Part shown: positions 44,784 through 51,524 of the stretch, one piece after another
Layout of the letters: every line of letters starts with the position of its first letter
Position numbering within the stretch: the first letter of the stretch is position 1
DNA from: JBBEBE01 sp040882505
GTDB lineage: Bacteria; Bacteroidota; Rhodothermia; Balneolales; Balneolaceae
Reading direction: 5' to 3'
Assembly (NCBI GenBank): GCA_040882505.1
Contig: JBBEBE010000009.1
Span: 62,001 to 126,000 of the forward strand
DNA: 64,000 bases
Made by a program: the position numbers and the translations under genes
The notes under the pieces: generated by a model
What the model saw: only the letters and a program-made list of their open reading frames with translations
Databases searched by the model: none
What the model was told of the DNA's origin: nothing

Positions 44784-44832
44784 AACCCAAAATCCATTCA
44801 ACGTATTGTTGGTCAGGGTTTTAGGTTTTTTT
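44784..44832 (+). terminator. Probable terminator after tRNA-Leu
   Basis: AACCCAAAATCC (44784-44795) can pair with GGGTTTTAGGTT (44816-44827) with one mismatch and one wobble pair, leaving a 20-base loop, and a run of seven T follows (44826-44832). The T run touches the stop codon of the convergent toxin gene. Confidence 0.5.
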
Positions 44833-45127
44833 ATTCTGGCTCCTCAGGCAACTGTCTTGAACCATGTATGACGGCAAGAATTTCGATTACTCCAGTCTCC
44901 TCTTTAATCAGATAAACGATGCGGTACGGGTGATGAAATACCTCTCGAATATCATTTTGTTCATACTCAGGAACAGTCCGGCCTTTCCGAGGATGTCGTG
45001 AAACACTTTCAGCTTCCTCAATTATTCTCTGAACAGTACGATAAGCGTAAAGCGAGGAATCCGATGCTATATATTGAAAGATTTGATCGAGCTGTGTTTC
45101 TGATTTCCTGGTCCAGACAATTTTCAT
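44831..45127 (-). CDS. parE: RelE/ParE-family toxin
   Basis: A 98-residue basic protein with the ParE-like pattern: MKIVWTRKSETQLDQIFQYIA at the start, SRHPRKGRTVPEY in the middle, and the typical core IREVFHHPYRIVYLIKEETGVIEILAVIHGSR near the end (given here as the family landmark). ParE toxins inhibit gyrase, while RelE relatives cut mRNA on the ribosome; the sequence fits ParE better, but the target is inferred. It overlaps the antitoxin gene by four bases (ATGA) and follows it, the usual order. It lies directly behind tRNA-Leu and appears intact. Confidence 0.88.
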   Translation of the reverse strand: MKIVWTRKSETQLDQIFQYIASDSSLYAYRTVQRIIEEAESVSRHPRKGRTVPEYEQNDIREVFHHPYRIVYLIKEETGVIEILAVIHGSRQLPEEPE

Positions 45128-45312
45128 TGAGCTGATTGATATCTCTTCTTGATCTCTTCATGGGATTTAACTCGACCCTCCTGTGAATCGCTTAAGCCTT
45201 GCTCAATAGATTGACGTACATAGATTTTATACATCACATCATCCCAATTGGCATCTTCGGGGAGATGCTTGAGCATGTTTTCTACTTCCTTTCTCAGCTC
45301 GACTTTTTCCAT
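45124..45312 (-). CDS. Antitoxin partner of the ParE-type toxin
   Basis: The start at 45312 (MEKVELRKEVENMLKHLPED) gives 62 residues; an in-frame ATG at 45384 would add 24 residues of unlikely sequence. The protein is acidic and helical, with ANWDDVMYKIYVRQSIEQGLSDSQEGRVKSHEEIKKRY forming the conserved part of small ParE partners (read as two blocks of helix). No ribbon-helix-helix strand is obvious, so DNA binding is not assured. It precedes the toxin with a four-base overlap, so both are made together and the complex probably represses the operon (family knowledge). Confidence 0.8.
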   Translation of the reverse strand: MEKVELRKEVENMLKHLPEDANWDDVMYKIYVRQSIEQGLSDSQEGRVKSHEEIKKRYQSAQ

Positions 45313-45624
45313 GGCAGGGGATGAATTAAATAACGTTTGATATGTAGTATCGTGACCTTCTGACAAAAATCCAACGGTATCCATTCCGCCACGAAGCTCG
45401 TCACAGGATTTCCAGATGGATGCCTATAGGTCGGACTACTTGATGGACATATATGGATTCTACTCCTGTCTGCTTGCGTTACTTGTTCGATATCAACGGA
45501 AGGCTTTTTGTTGCTGAAATAGATCGATTATGGGTGACCTTGCGAAGCACTTCCTGGACATTAGAATCGGGTCTGAAAGATGTCTGGAGCGTTAACTATT
45601 CGGATTAAGTCCCATATTTTAATC
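45313..45624. other. Intergenic stretch between the toxin-antitoxin pair and the nuclease gene
   Basis: No convincing gene. The right half is AT-rich with short broken frames that could be decayed coding sequence, but I recognise no family. The promoter of the antitoxin gene should lie in the first 100 bases; I see no clear TAnnTTTG element. No direct repeat of the tRNA-Leu end is found here. Confidence 0.4.
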
Positions 45625-46686
45625 TCATTCCGGCATTTTTCTATGGTACTCATCACGATAGTCAATAACACATTTCTGGATAAGGTTTAGTGACTGTTTC
45701 AACTGTTCCAATGTCGCCGGATAATCAATACACCCGTCCTTATGTGTTGGCATCCAGTAAATATCGCTTTCTGTTTTCAGAACTCCGATGGTAAACCATG
45801 TGCCTACTCTCATTACTTTCGGTTTAACAACTTCCAGTCCCATTTCTTTCGCAGTTCGCTTGACCCTATGATGCCAAAACCATTTGGCGTGTTGTCTTTT
45901 ATCCGGCATATTAACATTAATTTTAAAACAAAGTTTCTTCTGCTCGGATTGTAAATACAGAGTATCACCGGTATCAAAATTGTGACTGCCTAACCAGGAC
46001 CCCCAAAAACCACCACTTGGGTTTGGAACGTAACCGAAGTTATTATCACCGGCAGCTTCTACATCGTTTAGATCCTCCTTCAAACTTGAGTAGAATCCTA
46101 CCCACTGAAAATCCTTCCATTCGCTGATCGGAGTTTCCAAAAATGCATCAAGTTCTTCCTGCATTCTCTTAATGTAGGAGTAGTAGTTTTGGAAAATGTC
46201 ATTATCAATTTTGTTCTTGTATCGATCCATTAACGCCAGCATGTTCTTACGGTCAAAGTGAGCATACCCTCTCTCCCTGACTCTTTGCATATCGGATTGC
46301 TCCCACATTTTGTAGTAGATCCCAATCATTCGGTCTTCGGGAATATTATTCTTCTCATCCCGGACAAGTTCCCAATATTTCTTTAACTGGCCGGAGTGTT
46401 CTCTCGTATAAATCTTGTTTTCAATAATGATTGCCCATTCTTCCTGTTGTGGTGTATCCAGAGTCGCAAATACGTCGATATTTTTATACTGTCTGCTCAC
46501 ATGTACTTTACTATAACTTGGTAGAGACTTATTCTGAATTTTGAAAAATGTTTGAATCACATCTCTTCCAAATTCATGCATCGGGTTGCCTGCATTATCA
46601 CTGGATGCCCACTCAAGCAACCAGGCGATAAAGGCATCGTGGCTTAGTTCACTTGTCGCGTAATCAAAAAGATTTGGCTTACTCAT
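45625..46686 (-). CDS. PD-(D/E)XK nuclease-superfamily protein
   Basis: A 353-residue protein. The N-terminal half has the signature of PDDEXK_4-type nucleases: SHDAFIAWLLEWAS near residue 20, NIDVFATL with the metal Asp (D71), IIIENKIYTREHSGQLKKYW with Glu89-x-Lys91 and the following Gln-Leu pair. The C-terminal half (about 200-340) is a separate region without recognised motif. No signal or membrane segment. Proteins of this kind act as DNA nucleases in restriction and defence systems, which is the likely role here. It follows the AAA+ ATPase gene by 24 bases on the same strand, so the two form an operon. By eye the gene is more AT-rich than the core genes to its left. Confidence 0.85.
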   Translation of the reverse strand: MSKPNLFDYATSELSHDAFIAWLLEWASSDNAGNPMHEFGRDVIQTFFKIQNKSLPSYSKVHVSRQYKNIDVFATLDTPQQEEWAIIIENKIYTREHSGQLKKYWELVRDEKNNIPEDRMIGIYYKMWEQSDMQRVRERGYAHFDRKNMLALMDRYKNKIDNDIFQNYYSYIKRMQEELDAFLETPISEWKDFQWVGFYSSLKEDLNDVEAAGDNNFGYVPNPSGGFWGSWLGSHNFDTGDTLYLQSEQKKLCFKINVNMPDKRQHAKWFWHHRVKRTAKEMGLEVVKPKVMRVGTWFTIGVLKTESDIYWMPTHKDGCIDYPATLEQLKQSLNLIQKCVIDYRDEYHRKMPE

Positions 46687-46710
46687 TCGTATTCTCCACT
46701 CAATGGTGTT

Positions 46711-47805
46711 TTAGTTGGCAAATCCCACTCTGCTCTTCTCCAGCATGTTCCGTTGAGTACTCCCGATTGCTCTCCCGCCACAAATTTCGGCAAGGGTCAT
46801 CGGCTTGGCTTCCGGAAGCTCACGCCCAAGTGCTTCGGCGATCTGTTCGGCTCGCTCCGGACCTACTTTCCCGAATTGGTGAATCCCTTTGAGGCGCCCC
46901 TCTCTAAGTAGCGCTGGATCCATCTCTTCCAGATCTGAATTGAACGTACATATGATTTTCAGTTTTAGGAAATCAGACAAAAAACCATCCGTCAAGTTCA
47001 ACAGGTTGGATACCGAATTGGAGTTGTCCGCAGCGCGTTTCATCAGGGCTGTCTCGGCATCCTCAATGACCAGTATGGAATCAGGATAGTCCAACAGCAA
47101 CGAAATCAGATTCGGGGACGTCAGCTCCTCGCTAAAGGAGGGCGAGAGATACAGCACCTTCTTCCCGGCTTTGTGAAGTACCTGCTTTAAAAAAGAGGTC
47201 TTCCCGGTTCCCGGGGGTCCGTGCAACAGATAGAGGCCAACTCCGAAATCCGAGGAGAGACTTCTCACCATCTCCTCGAAAAAGGTTTCGGTTTCTTTTC
47301 CCAGAAAAGGAATGAGGTTCAACCCGTAGAGGTTATAGTCACAGAACTGTACATCAAGGCGGCCGGAATGGGTTCGTATCAGCCCCATCTGATGTGTCGC
47401 TCGATCATCCAGAAGTTTCCTGAACCTCGCTTTCAAATCGTTCACCCATCCGGTGTCACTCGACGATCCGTAGATCATTTCGACGCTGTCAACCATGTTC
47501 CTGTGGATGGTGATTCCTTCCTTTAGATGAACCATCACTTCATTCCTGTCCGGTTGGTTTGCTCTGCAATGGTGATAGTCAAACCGCTCGTCGATGACCT
47601 CTTTGTAGTGCTTTTCAAAGCCGCTCCACATGTGGTTCCAGGCGTTGGATTCAAACCCACTCACGCTGAACACGCTGCCCATCTCCCCGGTTTTCTGCAG
47701 ATGGTATTTCCTGGCCATATACATGGAGTCGATGATGTGCATCCAGGATTTGTCTTTCATGCTGTTCTCCACTGTGATTTTCGATTCATTTGTAGAATAG
47801 CCCAT
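46711..47805 (-). CDS. AAA+ ATPase with a novel-looking N-terminal domain
   Basis: The ATG at 47805 gives 364 residues (a TTG one codon upstream is also in frame). Residues 1-165 show no recognised domain and may bind the partner or a trigger. Residues about 170-330 are an AAA+ module of the BCS1-like kind: Walker A GPPGTGKTS (196-204), Walker B ILVIEDAE (244-251), sensor 1 in TFNSD (N289) and arginines in LREGRLK (R301, R304). All core residues are intact. The C-terminus is short. The gene heads a two-gene operon with the PD-(D/E)XK nuclease and is divergent from the WYL regulator, whose putative operator touches this start codon. The likely role is an ATP-driven switch or motor for the nuclease (inference). 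Confidence 0.88.
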   Translation of the reverse strand: MGYSTNESKITVENSMKDKSWMHIIDSMYMARKYHLQKTGEMGSVFSVSGFESNAWNHMWSGFEKHYKEVIDERFDYHHCRANQPDRNEVMVHLKEGITIHRNMVDSVEMIYGSSSDTGWVNDLKARFRKLLDDRATHQMGLIRTHSGRLDVQFCDYNLYGLNLIPFLGKETETFFEEMVRSLSSDFGVGLYLLHGPPGTGKTSFLKQVLHKAGKKVLYLSPSFSEELTSPNLISLLLDYPDSILVIEDAETALMKRAADNSNSVSNLLNLTDGFLSDFLKLKIICTFNSDLEEMDPALLREGRLKGIHQFGKVGPERAEQIAEALGRELPEAKPMTLAEICGGRAIGSTQRNMLEKSRVGFAN

Positions 47806-47806
47806 C

Positions 47807-47834
47807 AAACCGTACTCTATTTACGGTTTATAAT
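47807..47834. promoter_or_regulatory. Operator palindrome and TATAAT box between AAA+ and WYL genes
   Basis: AAACCGTA (47807-47814) and TACGGTTT (47822-47829) form a perfect inverted repeat with a 7-base spacer. On the plus strand it runs into a perfect TATAAT (47829-47834), nine bases before the WYL start at 47844. On the other side it ends one base before the AAA+ ATG at 47805. A regulator bound here would block both promoters, as expected for an autoregulated WYL repressor. Confidence 0.65.
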
Positions 47835-47843
47835 CTTTTTCTC

Positions 47844-48806
47844 ATGCCGCTCAACAAAAGTGCATATATCCGATACCAGATCATCGACGAATGCCTGCGC
47901 AAGGCCTCGATGAGGTATCCGTCATCTGATCGACTTCTCTCGGAGATTAAACGGATCACCGATCAACCGATCTCCAAGGAGACCCTGCAGAAGGATATCC
48001 ACCAGATGAAGAATTCAGCCGATCTGGGGTTTTATGCGCCCATCGGGTATTCCAGGGCTCACAGGGGGTATTATTACAAGGATCCGGACTACAGCATCTC
48101 CTCCATGCCGATTCAGGCAGAAGAGAAAGAGTCTGTAGAATTTGTACTCACGTTACTCAAGCAGAGGTCCGGGCTTCCGTTTCTACACCGGTTCGAAAAC
48201 TTTATCGAGAAGATCTTTACCTATTCAAAGCTGCATTCCAGTCTGGACAGGAATCTCTCCGACTATGTGCAGTTCGAAAAGCCCACGCCCGTAGAGGGAC
48301 TTCAGTGGATTGAACCGCTGGTTGATGCCGTCCAGCTACGGGAGGTCGTTTACATTCAGTACTACTCCTACCAACGCCAGAGTCCATCCGAGCGGATGAT
48401 TCATCCATACCTGCTCAAAGAGTACGACAATCGTTGGTATGTCTATGCGTTTGATGAGCTCTCGGACGAGAATCGGCTATTCGGGCTGGATCGGATACGT
48501 TCTCTTTCGGCCAAACCGGGTCGAACCTTTCGCTACTTTACCGGAAACAGACAGGAGTTGTTCCGGCATATGATCGGGGTAAGCATGACCGACAATGATC
48601 CGCAGGAAATCATCCTCAAATTTTGTGCTCCCCAATCCGAGTATATTCTGAGCAAGCCGATCCATGAGTCTCAGGAAGTGATCTCAAGAGACCGTAATTC
48701 CGTAACCATCCGGCTCTTTGTTCGGATCAATTATGAGCTTCAATCCTTGGTCCGGGGCTATGGAACGGATGTTGAAGTACTCAAACCCCAATCTTTTCCG
48801 CTTTGA
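47844..48806 (+). CDS. WYL-domain transcriptional regulator
   Basis: A 320-residue protein with an N-terminal DNA-binding part (residues 1-75: YPSSDRLLSEIKRITD, SKETLQKDIHQMK, a winged helix-turn-helix pattern), a middle linker and a WYL domain (about 150-225: WIEPLVDAVQLREVVYIQYYS, HPYLLKEYDNRWYVYAF, GLDRIRSL). The tail is the usual WYL C-terminal extension. WYL regulators bind nucleotides or nucleic acids and often repress phage-defence operons such as BREX and CBASS. Here the gene is divergent from the AAA+/nuclease operon with only 38 bases between start codons, containing one palindrome, which supports direct control of both units. Confidence 0.9.
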   Translation: MPLNKSAYIRYQIIDECLRKASMRYPSSDRLLSEIKRITDQPISKETLQKDIHQMKNSADLGFYAPIGYSRAHRGYYYKDPDYSISSMPIQAEEKESVEFVLTLLKQRSGLPFLHRFENFIEKIFTYSKLHSSLDRNLSDYVQFEKPTPVEGLQWIEPLVDAVQLREVVYIQYYSYQRQSPSERMIHPYLLKEYDNRWYVYAFDELSDENRLFGLDRIRSLSAKPGRTFRYFTGNRQELFRHMIGVSMTDNDPQEIILKFCAPQSEYILSKPIHESQEVISRDRNSVTIRLFVRINYELQSLVRGYGTDVEVLKPQSFPL

Positions 48807-48872
48807 ATTGATCTATTTCTCTTTATTGTCTTTCATCGGTTGTACAATTCATTCATCCAAACAATTGACCCC

Positions 48873-50180
48873 ATGAAAACCACCTCCCCCTTTACCCGAC
48901 GAGACATGCTCAAAGTTTCCGGTATGGCCGGTTTGGCAACCATGGCTGGAATCACACCCACTGTGAAGGGGGAAACACAGCAGAGACGACCACGAATCGC
49001 TTGTCTGGCCAGCTATTGGGGAGCTACCCGATCCCATGCAGACTGGATCATGGTCAAGCTGATTGACGGATATTGGTGGCAAGGCGCCCATACAGAGTCA
49101 CGCGTAGACGTGGCATCGATTTACATCCACCAACACGAGACGAGTGAGCTGGGACGAAAGGTCGGTGAAACCAGCGGTATTCCGGTCTACAGAAGCGTGG
49201 AGGAAGCACTCACGCTTGGCACTGATGAACTCGCAGTCGACGGAGTCGTAATCATCGGAGAGCACGGTGACTATCCAAAAGATCTCAAGGGACACTGGCT
49301 CTTGCCGCGCTGGCAGATCTACAACCAGGTGGTGCAGGTATTCGAGCAGAGCAACCGATCCGTGCCGGTGTTCAACGACAAACACCTCTCCTACACATGG
49401 GACGAATCGAAGTGGATGTTTGACAAATCCCGGGAGCTGAACTTTCCCTTAACCGGCGGATCCTCGATCCCCCTCTACTACCGTACACCAGAGATAGAAC
49501 TTGATATCGATACGCCCATCAAGAATTCGATTTCGATTGGAGGTACGTCGGATGAAGGAGCGATTTTTCATGTCGTGGACACACTTCAAGCGTTTGTTGA
49601 ACGCCGCCGGGGCGGGGAGACCGGCGTCCGGTCTGTTCAATCCATCCGGGGACCGGAAACGTGGAACTGGGTCGACCAACATCCCTGGGCCGGGGAGCTG
49701 CTTTCGTCCGTAGAAAGACGATTTGAATTTGAACCGGGACATTTTCGGCAGGTCGACCAAACCAACATGTGCCACATCGTGTACAATGATGATACGCAAG
49801 CGGCGGTTATTGGAGGCCGGGGCGTCGATTGGACCTACGCTGGAGAGATTGAGGGACAACAGGATGCGACGGTGATCTCGTTGTACGGCATGTTACCCAG
49901 CCCTTATGACCAGTACCACGCCTCAAACGCACTCCCCCACTGGATCACAGAGATGATGGTCACCAAAGAAGAACCCTTCAATGCGGAGCGTCTGCTTCTC
50001 TCATCCGGGATTGTGAACCACTACATGGAATCCAACTGGGAGAACGGCCGATACTCACCTGTAGGAAGACGTCTGGAAACACCGTTCCTGGATATGACCT
50101 ATCAAACGACACGGGGAGCGCAATTCAACACGGGCGAGCGACCGCCGAACCGGCCGTATATACGGGGATTTTCCGAGTAA
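48873..50180 (+). CDS. Tat-exported conserved protein of unknown function
   Basis: The ATG at 48873 gives 435 residues and starts MKTTSPFTRRDMLKVSGMAG, a twin-arginine signal; an upstream in-frame ATG at 48840 adds 11 residues. The mature part opens with RIACLASYWGATRSHADWIM, which has a Rossmann-like strand, then VDGVVIIGEHGDYP and FNDKHLSYTWDESKWMFDKS. The layout recalls exported proteins distantly related to Gfo/Idh/MocA oxidoreductases that lack the full nucleotide motif, but I cannot name a family. It starts 66 bases after the WYL gene on the same strand; nothing shows that it belongs to the nuclease module. Confidence 0.75.
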   Translation: MKTTSPFTRRDMLKVSGMAGLATMAGITPTVKGETQQRRPRIACLASYWGATRSHADWIMVKLIDGYWWQGAHTESRVDVASIYIHQHETSELGRKVGETSGIPVYRSVEEALTLGTDELAVDGVVIIGEHGDYPKDLKGHWLLPRWQIYNQVVQVFEQSNRSVPVFNDKHLSYTWDESKWMFDKSRELNFPLTGGSSIPLYYRTPEIELDIDTPIKNSISIGGTSDEGAIFHVVDTLQAFVERRRGGETGVRSVQSIRGPETWNWVDQHPWAGELLSSVERRFEFEPGHFRQVDQTNMCHIVYNDDTQAAVIGGRGVDWTYAGEIEGQQDATVISLYGMLPSPYDQYHASNALPHWITEMMVTKEEPFNAERLLLSSGIVNHYMESNWENGRYSPVGRRLETPFLDMTYQTTRGAQFNTGERPPNRPYIRGFSE

Positions 50181-50369
50181 GATCCCGGAGACTTCGCAGC
50201 CATCATGAGTGAGGAAATAAAAAAAGCCTATGTGGATTCCTATCTGAATAGACTCAATGCATTGAATTGTTCGATGGCTGGCAAAATTTGACTACCATGT
50301 GGATCCCATTTTGAATTTTCGTCAATGACCTTCATTCTCTTCTTGAACGTGAAAGAGTAGATTTCATGT

Positions 50370-51267
50370 ATGACTGGTTTATTTAAAGAGAAAACAAGGC
50401 ACATCAAGGAAATTGTCCTCTGGACCACGCTCTTCCTCGTAATGGTTGTGGCTCCGCTCTGCCTGGCACTTGTGGGACATACGAAAGTCTATCACGGATT
50501 TTGGATCGAGTTTGGAGTGGCCCTTGGATTTATTGCCATTGCCTTGATGGGGCTTCAGTTCGTCCTGACCGCCCGATTTAAAAACATTGCCGTCTCGTTT
50601 GGCACGGATGCTCTTCTTCAATTTCACCGACAGGCCGGGTATGTAGCTTACGGGTTTGTGTTGGGGCATGTGCTGGTTCTGATTGCAGCCAATTCCGGGT
50701 ACTTGTCGTTTTTCGACCCACGGATCAATGCGCCAAGAGCGATGGCATTATCACTTGTCATTGTTCTGATCACACTATTGGTGATTCTTACGATCTCGCG
50801 ACGGCAATTTCAGATCGCCTATGAGTGGTGGCGGTTATCACACGGTATATTCGCATTTCTGATTCTAATGATCGGACTGGCTCATATACTGATGGTCGCC
50901 TTCTATGTGTCCGCACTATGGAAACAACTTCTCTGGATTGGAATGACGGGAACAGCCATGTTTATGTTGGTTCATGTCCGTCTGGTGAATCCATACAAAA
51001 TGTCAAAAAACCGTACCAAGTGAATGGTGTATGGAGAGAGACCGATAGAGAGAGGTATCTGCTGACGATCAAGGAATTGGGAAACTTGACCTCTACCATA
51101 AAAAACCTGAAAAAGGGTCAACGCGCCTACCTGGAGGGGCCCTATGGGGCCTTTACATTACCTGACGACGATGATTCTCTGTTTTTCGTGGTCGGAGATA
51201 TTGGCATTACCCCCGTGATGAGTATGCTCAGGACTATGCGTGACAAGGAAGACCGAAGAAAGGTGAC
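50370..51267 (+). pseudogene. Broken ferric-reductase-like oxidoreductase gene
   Basis: The first frame (50370-51023, 217 residues) is a ferric-reductase-type membrane domain: about six helices with haem-ligand histidines in LLQFHRQAGYVAYGFVLGHVL and WRLSHGIFAFLIL. It ends early at MSKNRTK. The following sequence in the -1 frame continues the same protein type: KPYQVNGVWRETDRERYLLTI, RAYLEGPYGAFTL and FFVVGDIGITPVMSMLRTMRD, the FAD/NAD-binding half. The shift lies at a run of six A near 51003 (an AAAAAAC heptamer in the zero frame). The reductase half then stops resembling its family at about 51267, where a fragment of another gene begins, so the C-terminus is lost. Decay is the simplest reading. 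Confidence 0.8.
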
Positions 51268-51484
51268 CCGGCCTAAAAACATTGGCCGTACCGGTCATCT
51301 CGATGTCAAACTCATAGACTTGGTTCGGAGTCAACAGGTTGATCTCTTCCAGTCCTTGGTGAAACTTGGCCCGGAGCATCCCCTCGGCGACCGGCATCGC
51401 CGTTCCATCCGGGTGAACGTCAACCAGTTTGATCATCCAGTCCGTATCCCGACCGTCCGTTGCGGCGGGGAGCTTAACTGCGAT
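51268..51484 (-). pseudogene. Fragment of a CocE/NonD-type hydrolase C-terminal domain
   Basis: On the minus strand about 72 codons match the C-terminal jelly-roll of CocE/NonD (X-Pro dipeptidyl-peptidase-like) hydrolases: LPAATDGRDTDWMIKLVDVH, GTAMPVAEGMLRAKF, NLLTPNQVYEFDIEM and TANVFRPGH. The frame is closed upstream by a TGA at about 51485-51487, and similarity ends at the other side where the plus-strand reductase remnant begins. There is no catalytic domain. It is a relic left by a deletion or rearrangement. Confidence 0.75.
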
Positions 51485-51524
51485 TCATCTGTGAAGATGT
51501 ACCGGGTACTTCCGACTTTTCATT

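Noticed and set aside
44691..45624. Attachment-site duplication of the tRNA-Leu end
   Set aside because: I found no second copy of the tRNA 3-prime sequence in the window and no integrase gene.
50205..50291. 28-codon ORF before the reductase gene
   Set aside because: No motif, no coupling to a neighbour and no ribosome-binding site; could be chance.
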